IMG/VR virus record: IMGVR_UViG_3300042377_000486
Location: 1-60,509 of that record
Reading direction: 5' to 3' (one strand)
Source of the DNA: a virus
DNA: 60,509 nt
In this document: in pieces, positions 36,933 to 44,992 of the stretch
How the letters are laid out: each line of letters opens with the position of its first letter
Numbering within the stretch: the stretch's first letter is position 1
Made by a program: the position numbers and the translations under genes
Notes under the pieces: model-generated
Database searches by the model: none
Told to the model about the DNA's origin: nothing
The model's input: only the letters and a program-made list of their open reading frames with translations

Positions 36933-37115
36933 ATGGAATTTAAATACCGTGCTACCCCAGACTTTGCTCTAGATTTTTACAAGGAAAATGGACAAGAAAT
37001 ATCTTTTGACGTAGACTTATTTAACGCTACACTAATGATAGAAGCTGCTGATGAAGATACCGCAGATAAAATTAGAATGACAATTACTGACATTAGAATG
37101 TGGGAAAAGATTTAG
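36933..37115 (+). CDS. small protein, unknown function
   Basis: I use the ATG at 36933 (MEFKYRATPDFAL, 60 aa) since GAAGGA lies 5 nt before it; the ATG at 36921 is in frame but without a ribosome binding site. The protein has an alternating hydrophobic/acidic pattern (FALDFYKENGQEISFDVDLF) followed by a helix rich in acids. It closes the plus-strand group and is 1 nt from a converging gene. Confidence 0.55.
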   Translation: MEFKYRATPDFALDFYKENGQEISFDVDLFNATLMIEAADEDTADKIRMTITDIRMWEKI

Positions 37116-37116
37116 T

Positions 37117-37683
37117 TTAATTAAATAATTCTTTTTTTAATTTTGCTGGTTCGTCTTTTGTTCCATAGACAAAAGCTGTTGAAAAATACCTAGACCTGTT
37201 TCCAACAACTGGCCTAGATCCATGCAGGATGTTTCCTCCGTGAATATATAGGGAATTTTCTTTTGGCTTAATGACTAGACCTATATCTTCATAGTCTAGC
37301 TCACCACCCAGATAGTCGTCGTTGTAGTACAATAGTACGCCATACGAAACGTATAGTGGTGTAGCTACATTCCAAACATCCTTATGATATTTTATGCTTT
37401 GCCCTGGCTCGTATCTCTGTAAACAGGTGTTATCTGGATACATAGAAAAGGACTCAAAAAGATCTTTTATCTTTTTATTAATAACAGGAAATATTGTATC
37501 CCCCTCAAAATCGATGGTTTTGCCATACCAAAAGTTTGCTTGATCCTGGTTTAAAAATGTGTCTTCTGAAAACCAGTCTTGCTCAGAAATATTTTTAATT
37601 ATTTCAAAAACTTCTTTTAGTTCTTGCTTTGTCAGAAAATCTGCAACCTCATAAATATCTTCGTGGAGTTTTGTAATCTGCAT
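37117..37683 (-). CDS. 2-oxoglutarate/Fe(II) oxygenase, P4H type
   Basis: This 188-aa protein has the HKD pair (His100, Asp102), a distal His in ILHGSRPV (near 154) and an Arg in NRSRYF (near 163-165), matching the iron and 2OG sites. YNDDYLGGELDYEDIGLVIK is the core strand pattern that recurs in almost all oxygenases here. The gene is last in the minus-strand series and converges on the plus-strand genes. Substrate unknown. Confidence 0.85.
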   Translation of the reverse strand: MQITKLHEDIYEVADFLTKQELKEVFEIIKNISEQDWFSEDTFLNQDQANFWYGKTIDFEGDTIFPVINKKIKDLFESFSMYPDNTCLQRYEPGQSIKYHKDVWNVATPLYVSYGVLLYYNDDYLGGELDYEDIGLVIKPKENSLYIHGGNILHGSRPVVGNRSRYFSTAFVYGTKDEPAKLKKELFN

Positions 37684-37687
37684 ACTA

Positions 37688-38356
37688 TCACATATACTTA
37701 CTATTAAAGATATTGCTAACCTCTAGATGGTTAACATTAAAATGTTTTGGCAAAGAGGCTACCCAGCGAATAGCCTCTGCCATATCTTCTGCCGTTAATG
37801 AATATGGCTTACTCTCTTCTTGGGTATCGATGGTTCCTGGACAAATTTCTGTCACCTTAATTCCGTATTCTGGAAATTCCATTCTCATGGTATCTACTAG
37901 GGCCATCTCGCCCCTCTTGGCATTGCTGTAGTTTCCTCCGCCACGAAAGGGAACCTTTCCAGATAAGGAGGTGACAAAAATGATAGTAGGAGATTCCGAT
38001 CTTTTAAGAGCTGGCACAAAAAGCTGGGAGAGATACATTGGACCAGAAACGTTTATCTCGTAGGCAGTCTTAAAGTTATCCATTGTCTCATTGATAATAC
38101 TTGTTGGACTAGCTCCGCCACCTGCATTATTAACAAGAAGATCTATGGTTAAGTCGCCATATTTTTCAAAGAATAGTTCAATTTGTTTTGGCTGGGTAAT
38201 ATCTAGCCTGTATGTTTCAACATTTTCAGACTCTAGCTGTGAGACCCTTGATAGATCTCTGGATACGGCAATAACCCTATACCCATTTTCAGATAGGAGC
38301 TTTACTGTTGCATATCCAACACCCTTACTTGCACCAGTTACTATAGCAGTTTTCAT
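37688..38356 (-). CDS. short-chain dehydrogenase/reductase
   Basis: The 222-aa protein has the family's Rossmann motif TGASKGVG at the N-terminus, NNAGG near residue 90, a Ser in VTSLSG and the YxxxK pair in NYSNAKRGE, so the catalytic set looks intact. It uses NAD(P)H to reduce or oxidise a carbonyl/alcohol. It overlaps the upstream oxygenase gene by 4 bp, which suggests a shared pathway: hydroxylation followed by oxidation of the new alcohol, or repair of a product, are both possible. I cannot tell its cofactor preference from motif alone with confidence (SRD after beta2 hints at NADPH). Confidence 0.88.
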   Translation of the reverse strand: MKTAIVTGASKGVGYATVKLLSENGYRVIAVSRDLSRVSQLESENVETYRLDITQPKQIELFFEKYGDLTIDLLVNNAGGGASPTSIINETMDNFKTAYEINVSGPMYLSQLFVPALKRSESPTIIFVTSLSGKVPFRGGGNYSNAKRGEMALVDTMRMEFPEYGIKVTEICPGTIDTQEESKPYSLTAEDMAEAIRWVASLPKHFNVNHLEVSNIFNSKYM

Positions 38357-39204
38357 AGGCCCAACAGCACAATCTCTTTTTTATAGTATTCTTCAAACTC
38401 TACCCAAAATGGAATATTATTTGTTATCTCTACGTTATTACTGTCTCTGTTGAACTTAAGTCTTTTTTCTTCTAACTCCCGCCAAAGATCCTCTCCGTAC
38501 TTTTCTTGAAGCTTTAGCCAAAGAGGGTGTCCAGGGTAATCGTATCTCCAATAATTTCTAATTATATACTTTTCCCCATTAGACACTGCCTTTACTCCGT
38601 GATAGTGTGGTGGGCCAGATGGAAATACAACAATGTCTCCAGCCGATGGCTTATAAGAGTAATCTTCTTTTATAACTGATCGATCGTTTTTATCAAGGAA
38701 TCGGAACATAACATCTCCACCATCATAATCTTCATTTAGATAGAAAACAGCAGTAAGTCCGAACTTTAATCCAGGATTATAAGCAAATTCTCTCTGAAAG
38801 TCTGTGTGGTGCATCATAACATAGTCTTTGTGCTTTTCTAAATTTGGAACATATTTAGCAATATTCCATCCATCAACAGACCAATTATCTAAAACAAAAT
38901 TATTACTTTCTGCATAAAGTTTTGTAGCGTAATAAAACAAATCATCTATTTGGTTTGCAAAATAGTCTTTACCGCCAATGGCTATGTCAGAGTAAGGCTT
39001 TGACTCTTCCCACTCTTCTGTAGTTGGAAATTTTTTAAAGGTTACGGCTGGCCATCCAGGCCCTTCTGACATTTTGCCAAACGTGTACCAGTCTTGCCAT
39101 TCTTGATTACCTTCAAAATATTCTACAAAATCTTTAGGATTTTTTATAGCACCTTTAAAGACCCAAACTAAATCATTTATTTTTTGAATTTCAAAATTAT
39201 ACAC
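38353..39204 (-). CDS. 2-oxoglutarate/Fe(II) oxygenase, P4H type (283 aa)
   Basis: It has an HHTD motif with the HxD pair at residues 133-135, a distal His in PHYHGV (near 202) and a Lys/Arg in GEKYIIRNYW (near 212-216). The core strand segment is YLNEDYDGGDVMFRFLD. It is the longest oxygenase of the cluster, with an extra C-terminal helical tail of about 60 residues rich in Lys/Glu. It overlaps both neighbours by a few bases and so is probably co-translated with the dehydrogenase. Confidence 0.83.
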   Translation of the reverse strand: MYNFEIQKINDLVWVFKGAIKNPKDFVEYFEGNQEWQDWYTFGKMSEGPGWPAVTFKKFPTTEEWEESKPYSDIAIGGKDYFANQIDDLFYYATKLYAESNNFVLDNWSVDGWNIAKYVPNLEKHKDYVMMHHTDFQREFAYNPGLKFGLTAVFYLNEDYDGGDVMFRFLDKNDRSVIKEDYSYKPSAGDIVVFPSGPPHYHGVKAVSNGEKYIIRNYWRYDYPGHPLWLKLQEKYGEDLWRELEEKRLKFNRDSNNVEITNNIPFWVEFEEYYKKEIVLLGL

Positions 39205-39898
39205 TGCATCCCTTTTTCATATCCATATCATTGTGAATCCAGTGGCTAGGAACCATATACTTTACCCCAGATTTTACTGTGTGTGCAATGTGATAGTATG
39301 GTGCTGAGGATGGAAATATAATAACACTTCCAGCACTAGGCTTTACCCCAAAGTCTATTTGGTTATTTGCTACGGCAACCCCATAGTCTAGGTCTGGGCT
39401 AACCACCTGATTGTGGTCTTCATAATCAGACAGCTTAAAGGAGATTTCTCCCCCTTCTGGAACCTCATTGAGATACATGACAAGAGAATACCTCAATGTC
39501 TTGTCTCCGTCTAGCTGGTCATAGTGGGCCCCCATGGATGCCCCAGTATTATATCTTTTAATATTAAAGACTGGGAATAGCCTTGGCTCATCATGATCCC
39601 CAACCGACTCAGCATAGTCTTTGGAAACAGCATAAAGTGCCTTCATAATGTTAATATAAACATACTCCATCTTACTTCTGTATGGCTCTGACATTTGATT
39701 AATTTGAGCAAGGTCAAATGTTTGTGTCTCTCCATAAATAAAATCTTTATCGTCTGAAGCTGTCCAAGTATCCCAAAGCCTACCATTTTCTGCACTATTT
39801 ATTTCAGCAAGTTCAGAAATAGTTTTCATTACTTCTTCAAAATTTTCAATAGCGTCCTCGTAGTAGTAGACCTTTTCGTGCAATATATTTTTTTTCAT
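39197..39898 (-). CDS. 2-oxoglutarate/Fe(II) oxygenase, P4H type
   Basis: The likely start is ATG at 39898 (MKKNILHEKVYY), one base after the previous gene's stop codon, giving 233 aa. The triad is HYD in GAHYDQLD, a distal His in YYHIAHTV, and Lys/Arg in GVKYMVPSHW. The strand core YLNEVPEGGEISFKLSD is present, followed by an insert rich in Asp/Val. The next gene overlaps by 8 bp. Confidence 0.83.
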   Translation of the reverse strand: MKKNILHEKVYYYEDAIENFEEVMKTISELAEINSAENGRLWDTWTASDDKDFIYGETQTFDLAQINQMSEPYRSKMEYVYINIMKALYAVSKDYAESVGDHDEPRLFPVFNIKRYNTGASMGAHYDQLDGDKTLRYSLVMYLNEVPEGGEISFKLSDYEDHNQVVSPDLDYGVAVANNQIDFGVKPSAGSVIIFPSSAPYYHIAHTVKSGVKYMVPSHWIHNDMDMKKGCSV

Positions 39899-39899
39899 G

Positions 39900-40559
39900 T
39901 TAATACCTATTCTTTTCATAATGGTCAATTTCTTTTATAAAGCCAACCAAAACATAGCGAATTGGACCTTCTGATACAGCCTCTACGCCATGTTCGTACT
40001 TTTCGTTACCTGGAAAAATTAACAAAGTTTTTGGTTTAGGCCTTAGCTTTATGTCTAGATTTTTAAAAAATAGCTCTCCATTAACATAGTCATCATTTAT
40101 GTATAGAATAGCTGCATAAGATATTGAGGGATCTGTACGATTATCTGTATGAGACTTTAGGTCTACCCCTGGTTGCATTCTTTGTATTGTAGCTAGTCCA
40201 CTAAGCTCTAAATTAGACTCAGTTTTTAGAGTTAGGCTATTTAGCCTTTCATAAAAAACACGATACTCTTGAGAATCACTAACGTTTAAGTTTTTATCAT
40301 TCCAGTTTTGAGTAATCTCAAACTTTCCTTCAGAAACCAGATTATCAACGTCTTCCCTGCCAAACTTTTGAAGACAGAAACGTTTTAAATTTGAGGTATA
40401 CTCTACTTCCCAATCTTCTTGTGTTGCTGAACCTATTCTATTCCAAATAAAGTCTAGCTCTTCATCTGTAAGAAAGTTTTCAATAGAAATAAGCTCGTCT
40501 GTAATTTCTGTAAACAGAATATCATTTTCTTTAAATATTTCTTTTAGCTTTTCAATCAT
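39900..40559 (-). CDS. 2-oxoglutarate/Fe(II) oxygenase, P4H type
   Basis: The 219-aa protein has HTD in LKSHTDNR, a distal His in YEHGVEAV and an Arg in PIRYVLVG. The core pattern YINDDYVNGELFFKNLDIKL is the recurrent one. The N-terminal half is helical and acidic. It overlaps the upstream gene by 8 bp, continuing the translationally coupled run of oxygenase genes. Confidence 0.84.
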   Translation of the reverse strand: MIEKLKEIFKENDILFTEITDELISIENFLTDEELDFIWNRIGSATQEDWEVEYTSNLKRFCLQKFGREDVDNLVSEGKFEITQNWNDKNLNVSDSQEYRVFYERLNSLTLKTESNLELSGLATIQRMQPGVDLKSHTDNRTDPSISYAAILYINDDYVNGELFFKNLDIKLRPKPKTLLIFPGNEKYEHGVEAVSEGPIRYVLVGFIKEIDHYEKNRY

Positions 40560-41310
40560 CTAAATCGCCATTCATCTTATAAGGATTGCCGTCTAGATCT
40601 AGCTTATATCCATCTTTAAGCAAATCTTGCCATTCTTTTTTTTCTACTTCTTGAGACTCTCTAATTTTTTTCATTTCTTCTACCCAGGCATCTCGGACTT
40701 CTTGTGGGTAAGCGTCTTCAGTGCGATCGTCCCAAAAAGAACCTATGGTATATCTAACGCCAGACTCTATTAGAGTTACTTCGTGCATATTATTAAATCC
40801 ACCATCGAATGCCGCCAGCATTCCAACCTTTGGAGATATCTCTAAGTCTTGTTTAGGAAACTTTAAAGTTCCACCAGAAAAATCATCATTTAAATAAAGA
40901 AATGCTGCATATCTACTTCTTGCAAATGGTCCAGAGTTTCCGTGTTCGTCTGTGTTGTCAGAGTGTACTCTAGCATATGCTCCTGGCTCCCACTTCTGAG
41001 TGTGATAGCCTATCTCTACTATTGTGGCTGGATCTAGGTCATGGACAGAGGCTACTGCTTCAACTATTTTAGCTTTAATTTGTTCAAAAATGTCTGATGG
41101 CAATCCAGCTTTTTCTATTTCTGGATCTCCTTTTTGTGGCAAAACCGAAGAGTAGGATTCATAAAAAGAAATTGGCATCCAGGTAATTGTGCCATTGTCG
41201 GCAACTGAGTCTAGCACTGAAATAATCTTTGAAGAATCTTCTGAGCTTAAAAAGTTTTCGTAGACCACAAGATCTTTTGTTAGCCTGTTTTTGTTATTTA
41301 AGTTTACCAT
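40552..41310 (-). CDS. 2-oxoglutarate/Fe(II) oxygenase, P4H type
   Basis: The 252-aa protein has HSD in RVHSDNTDE, a distal His in NNMHEVTL, and Arg in GVRYTIGSFW. The strand core LYLNDDFSGGTLKFPKQD is present. A C-terminal helical, strongly charged tail of about 45 residues follows. It has a good ribosome binding site (AAGGGAGA) and a TGGTATAAT box overlapping the end of the upstream gene, so it may head a sub-operon. Confidence 0.84.
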   Translation of the reverse strand: MVNLNNKNRLTKDLVVYENFLSSEDSSKIISVLDSVADNGTITWMPISFYESYSSVLPQKGDPEIEKAGLPSDIFEQIKAKIVEAVASVHDLDPATIVEIGYHTQKWEPGAYARVHSDNTDEHGNSGPFARSRYAAFLYLNDDFSGGTLKFPKQDLEISPKVGMLAAFDGGFNNMHEVTLIESGVRYTIGSFWDDRTEDAYPQEVRDAWVEEMKKIRESQEVEKKEWQDLLKDGYKLDLDGNPYKMNGDLDD

Positions 41311-41329
41311 ATAAAGATTCTCCCTTAAA

Positions 41330-41338
41330 ATTATACCA
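41330..41338 (-). promoter_or_regulatory. extended -10 promoter (TGGTATAAT) at oxygenase gene junction
   Basis: On the minus strand TGGTATAAT spans the last codons and stop of the upstream oxygenase gene and is followed by a leader of about 13 nt with AAGGGAGA before the ATG at 41310. Confidence 0.45.
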
Positions 41339-42011
41339 CGACTTGGGGCTTTTCCTGGTGACGCAAGATTGTCCAGAAGAATGGAACGGTATACCTAATT
41401 CCAGACTTTATCTCTGTTACCCCGTGAATATAGTTTTTATCTCCAGGGAAGAAATAGGCTGCCCCAGCTTTTGGTTTGAACTGAATGCCCTGGTTTGGAA
41501 AGTATAACTCTCCGCCCTCATAGTCATCATTTATATAGAAAAGTCCAGCTAGATCGTAGTATGGAAAATCATTAGGCTTGCCAGCATCTGGACCAGTATG
41601 CAACTCTTTATCTGCATGTGGCATTTGTAGCTGTCCAGGAAGCCATCTGACCATAGCTGGGCTAGTAGGATCGGCATCAACGCCAAAGAACTTGTCCACC
41701 TCAATCTTTAGTCTTCGAACCATTTTTTCTATAATAACTGGGACTTCAAGGCTACCTTTTTGAATTGTTGGATAAGTCGCAACACGATTTGCCCAGTAGT
41801 CTGCATCGTAAGTCACTGTGCCGTTTTCGTTGTGATGAGTTTCTGTAACATCCCAGTTAGTATTACTTCTAATAAAATCATTTAGCTTTGACAATTCTTC
41901 TTCAGTCATAAAGTTTTCAAGTGCTACGATGTTATCTGGAGAATCTCCAAAAAACCCAGATGGTGTTATTGACACTCTCTCTACAAAGTGATTATTTCTT
42001 AAATCTTCCAT
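41331..42011 (-). CDS. 2-oxoglutarate/Fe(II) oxygenase, P4H type
   Basis: The 226-aa protein has HAD in QMPHADKE, a distal His in YIHGVTEI and an Arg in GIRYTVPFFW. Core strands: YINDDYEGGELYFPNQGIQF. It is close in pattern to its neighbour at 40552-41310 and to the plus-strand copy at 35425, so these may be the least diverged copies. The ribosome binding site is AGGAGA. Confidence 0.85.
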   Translation of the reverse strand: MEDLRNNHFVERVSITPSGFFGDSPDNIVALENFMTEEELSKLNDFIRSNTNWDVTETHHNENGTVTYDADYWANRVATYPTIQKGSLEVPVIIEKMVRRLKIEVDKFFGVDADPTSPAMVRWLPGQLQMPHADKELHTGPDAGKPNDFPYYDLAGLFYINDDYEGGELYFPNQGIQFKPKAGAAYFFPGDKNYIHGVTEIKSGIRYTVPFFWTILRHQEKPQVVV

Positions 42012-42023
42012 AAAAACATTCTC

Positions 42024-42749
42024 CTATTCGTACTTTCGTTTTTCCCAAACATCTTTTAAGTATACGCCACCATCTGGAACCCTATACTTTTCAGAGTTTT
42101 TCATATTCTTTTTCATGATAGATATTCCAGATTCTTTAAGATACTCAGATGTCCAATCTTCTCTCTTGAATGGCATCATTTGCATATAAGGAGTTCCTGC
42201 TGGAAGAATCCCTACCCAATCTTTTACAACAAAGAATGGCATAGTCCCTGGAAGATTTACCTTATCATTGTCAATTATACCGCTAGTTGTTAAAAATGGT
42301 AGGTCGTACCTGTCATAAGGCTGAGAGTATAAAACGCTGTATCCTTCTGGCACCTCTACCGCCCAGTCTGGATACCAAGCAAAATGTTTTTCGTGATAAC
42401 CCAGAGGGCCATCAAACTGAGGCATCTTTTCTCTATTTTGAATAAAATCTGCATATTTTGGATCTAAAACTTTAGCAGAAATTTTTTGATTTGAGTCAAG
42501 GAAGAACTCAATATCGCAAGGGGTTTTATAAACGTATCCAGTAGTCAGGATGTCATACATTGCTGGGCAAGCTTTCCAGGTTGGAACCTTTCCACCATCT
42601 GGACCAACATAATTTTCTCCATGTGGGTTTTTGTAAAACCTATCTGCAGAAATATACCACTCTGGCAAACTTTTTGATGTGGGCTTTGGGGCAGAGGCAT
42701 CATCTTCAGAAAGCCATCCCTTATTTGTTACAAACTTAATCTTTGGCAT
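42024..42749 (-). CDS. phage cupin-like protein of unknown function (241 aa)
   Basis: The protein starts MPKIKFVTNKGWLSEDD and contains ASAPKPTSKSLPEWY and then PAGTPYMQMMPFKREDWT. The last pattern, together with the next gene, recalls cupin-like phage proteins of the DUF6065-related kind, in which a similar IPANTP...ILP segment occurs. No iron triad is visible. It overlaps the upstream gene by 14 bp, and the two are likely a functional pair. The function is unknown. Its presence inside the oxygenase run suggests a shared process. Confidence 0.7.
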   Translation of the reverse strand: MPKIKFVTNKGWLSEDDASAPKPTSKSLPEWYISADRFYKNPHGENYVGPDGGKVPTWKACPAMYDILTTGYVYKTPCDIEFFLDSNQKISAKVLDPKYADFIQNREKMPQFDGPLGYHEKHFAWYPDWAVEVPEGYSVLYSQPYDRYDLPFLTTSGIIDNDKVNLPGTMPFFVVKDWVGILPAGTPYMQMMPFKREDWTSEYLKESGISIMKKNMKNSEKYRVPDGGVYLKDVWEKRKYE

Positions 42750-43455
42750 TATCTTTTACTTTCATCAAAATTTTCTTAGCTTCGTGATATCCAGCTGGGC
42801 ATCCATTATGATCAACTGCGTCTCTATAAAAGTGTGTCCACTCTCCCTTAGAGTTCATTACCTGGCTAGCCTCTCCTCTTTTAATCATGTTTTGTTGCCA
42901 CTCTTGTGTTTCATATTCTGGCCTACCGCTTTTAATCTCTAGCTCATTTTCCTGGATATCCGATAGGGATATTGGCAAGATAGCTGCAATCGGAGTATTG
43001 GCTGGAATAGTTATCTCAATGTTTGGCTCAGTAATCATCCAAGCAATCGGAAAATCATTTGCCAACACTGATGTGCTGATTAGGGTAGTTATGCACTGTG
43101 CCCCTCTAATAAACTGATTTGGCACTGGCATTGTCAGTAGCGTCAGGTTTTCTTCATTTTCACCAACAAAAACAATGTCAGTATGAAAACTAACCGTCCT
43201 GTTTCCACGAAGTGACATCGCATACTTTTCTCCCGATAATATTTTTACATGATCTGCGGTTGAATCGTTTATACCATCCCATATAAAAACTATGTCTTCT
43301 GGATAGGATATTCCCCAACCCAGTCTATTTGATAATGACATTGGAAAGCATTGATAGGCATGTCTATCAAACGTTATGTCCATCCAGTCACGGTGCATAG
43401 GTAGCTGATCAACACGTGCTAACTTACCCTGAGTATAGGCAAAAACTTTTTTCAC
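42736..43455 (-). CDS. DUF6065-like phage protein
   Basis: The 239-aa protein includes HAYQCFPMSLSNRLGWGISY, then IVFIWDGINDSTADH, then PVPNQFIRGAQCITTLIST and IPANTPIAAILPISLSDIQE. I recall this series from the DUF6065 family found in phages and some bacteria, a beta-barrel of unknown activity. It has several aromatic and Cys residues but no HxD...H. It lies between two oxygenase genes and overlaps the next gene by 14 bp. Family name is from memory and unverified. Confidence 0.72.
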   Translation of the reverse strand: MKKVFAYTQGKLARVDQLPMHRDWMDITFDRHAYQCFPMSLSNRLGWGISYPEDIVFIWDGINDSTADHVKILSGEKYAMSLRGNRTVSFHTDIVFVGENEENLTLLTMPVPNQFIRGAQCITTLISTSVLANDFPIAWMITEPNIEITIPANTPIAAILPISLSDIQENELEIKSGRPEYETQEWQQNMIKRGEASQVMNSKGEWTHFYRDAVDHNGCPAGYHEAKKILMKVKDNAKD

Positions 43456-44177
43456 TAGCTTCCAGTTTCTTCATAAAACTTTGGATTGTGATATTTATCC
43501 GAATAGTCAATCATTGTAACAATCGAATGCTTTATCCCAGACTCAACTGGCAAAGACTTGTGGGGATACATAAAGTTAGATGGAAAAATAAACAAGTCTC
43601 CAGCCCTAGGCTTTGCCTTTATGCCCTGCAACCTAAACTCCAACTCTCCACCAACATAGTCATCGTTAGGATATGCAACCAAGGACACTACGCAGTTATA
43701 AGAATACCCGTGGTCTGTGTGCTCTTGAAAGTGTTGTCCTGGACCATATTTGACAAAGTTCATTGCCTCCCAGTATCTTAACTCTCCAACATTAAAATTT
43801 CTTGAGTAATGCTTTACTGCTGAAAGCTTTCTATCATAAAGGTCTTGCCATAACTGTTGAAGTTTTTGTGAGCTTGGGGATGGATCATTCATAATATCTG
43901 TTTTCTTAAACTTGAAATCATAGCAATCCCTATACTCTGGCATTTTCATTCCATAGCCAACCATGGCTTCCATGTAGTTATAGTAGTTTGACGGGTCATT
44001 AAGAACCTCTTCAAGCCTTTCTACAATATTCATATCTTTTGGCAATACGTCGTGATATACGAAAATTCCAGGAGCTAGCTGCTCTACTGACGACCAGGAC
44101 TCTTGCCCAATGTTGTAGTATTCTTGAATTCTATTGTGTGTTTCTAAGATGTCTTCTTTTATGCTGTTATCGTTCAT
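43455..44177 (-). CDS. 2-oxoglutarate/Fe(II) oxygenase, P4H type
   Basis: The 240-aa protein has HTD in FQEHTDHGYS, a distal His in YPHKSLPV and a Lys/His in GIKHSIVTMID. The strand core YPNDDYVGGELEFRLQG is present. With the next gene (EHASLPM, GTKYSVVVMTD) it makes a sister pair, and both have the unusual PHKSLP/EHASLP ending and a long N-terminal half. It shares one base with the DUF6065-like gene. Confidence 0.84.
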   Translation of the reverse strand: MNDNSIKEDILETHNRIQEYYNIGQESWSSVEQLAPGIFVYHDVLPKDMNIVERLEEVLNDPSNYYNYMEAMVGYGMKMPEYRDCYDFKFKKTDIMNDPSPSSQKLQQLWQDLYDRKLSAVKHYSRNFNVGELRYWEAMNFVKYGPGQHFQEHTDHGYSYNCVVSLVAYPNDDYVGGELEFRLQGIKAKPRAGDLFIFPSNFMYPHKSLPVESGIKHSIVTMIDYSDKYHNPKFYEETGS

Positions 44178-44188
44178 TTTTTTACCAA

Positions 44189-44932
44189 TCAGTATGTTAG
44201 TTTATTTTGATCTTCTTCTCTATACGGGAAGTACCGAAGTCCACCACGGCTATTGTAGTCTGTCATTACAACTACGGAATATTTTGTACCGCTCTTCATT
44301 GGCAAGGAAGCATGTTCATAGACATAAGTCGATGGGAAAACAACAATATCCCCCTGCTTTGGTTTAATGGTTAGGTCAAATCTTGGGAAATATATTTCTC
44401 CGCCCTCATAGTCATCATTTAGGTATGCTACCACGGATACTGTAGTTACGTATGCGGGACCGTGGTCAGCATGGATATTAAAATGTTTTCCAGCACCCTC
44501 GTACTTTACAAAATTAAAAGCTTCATAATAAGAGATGCCAACACCCCAGTATTTTCCATAGTCTTGAACATTTGGATGAATTGCATCAAATGTAATTTGA
44601 TGGATATCGTAGAAATCTGAGTTTTCTTCATTTCTAGGGCCATAGCTGTTGCTACTAATCTTAAAGTCAACGCAGTCTCTGGCGTCAGTGCTTACAGAGT
44701 CTGATTCAGTAACCATTGCTCCCTGCCACCTGTACATCTGGCTAGAACTATTTGTTAGCCTTGATTCTAAGGTTTTTATAATTTTTTCAGAGTTTTCTGG
44801 GGAGATTGCATTGTTGTATAGATTTATACCCATTGCTGGATTCGAAACAACTACGCCTTCGACAGTAGTCCTGTCTGGCATTCTATTTTTATCTGTTTCT
44901 GATCTATCTTTTGTTAACCATTCATTATTCAT
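44189..44932 (-). CDS. 2-oxoglutarate/Fe(II) oxygenase, P4H type
   Basis: I start at ATG 44932 (MNNEWLTKDRSE), 247 aa, 6 nt after a strong promoter; the longer open frame upstream includes the promoter itself. The triad is HAD in NIHADHGPA, His in YEHASLPM and Lys in GTKYSVVVM. The core YLNDDYEGGEIYFPRFDLTI is typical. It is the first gene of the minus-strand oxygenase run and probably leaderless. Confidence 0.84.
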   Translation of the reverse strand: MNNEWLTKDRSETDKNRMPDRTTVEGVVVSNPAMGINLYNNAISPENSEKIIKTLESRLTNSSSQMYRWQGAMVTESDSVSTDARDCVDFKISSNSYGPRNEENSDFYDIHQITFDAIHPNVQDYGKYWGVGISYYEAFNFVKYEGAGKHFNIHADHGPAYVTTVSVVAYLNDDYEGGEIYFPRFDLTIKPKQGDIVVFPSTYVYEHASLPMKSGTKYSVVVMTDYNSRGGLRYFPYREEDQNKLTY

Positions 44933-44938
44933 AAACAA

Positions 44939-44967
44939 ATTATAGCACACCTGCCCACAAGGATCAA
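44939..44967 (-). promoter_or_regulatory. strong promoter of oxygenase operon (TTGATC-17-TATAAT)
   Basis: The minus strand has TTGATC (44962-44967), a 17-nt spacer, and TGCTATAAT (44939-44947), followed by 6 nt and the ATG at 44932. It is the only box seen here with a convincing -35, an optimal spacer, an extended -10 and a leaderless layout together, and it heads the run of oxygenase genes down to 37117. Confidence 0.8.
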
Positions 44968-44992
44968 GCCCCGCCCCTGGCTTTGAGAAAAA

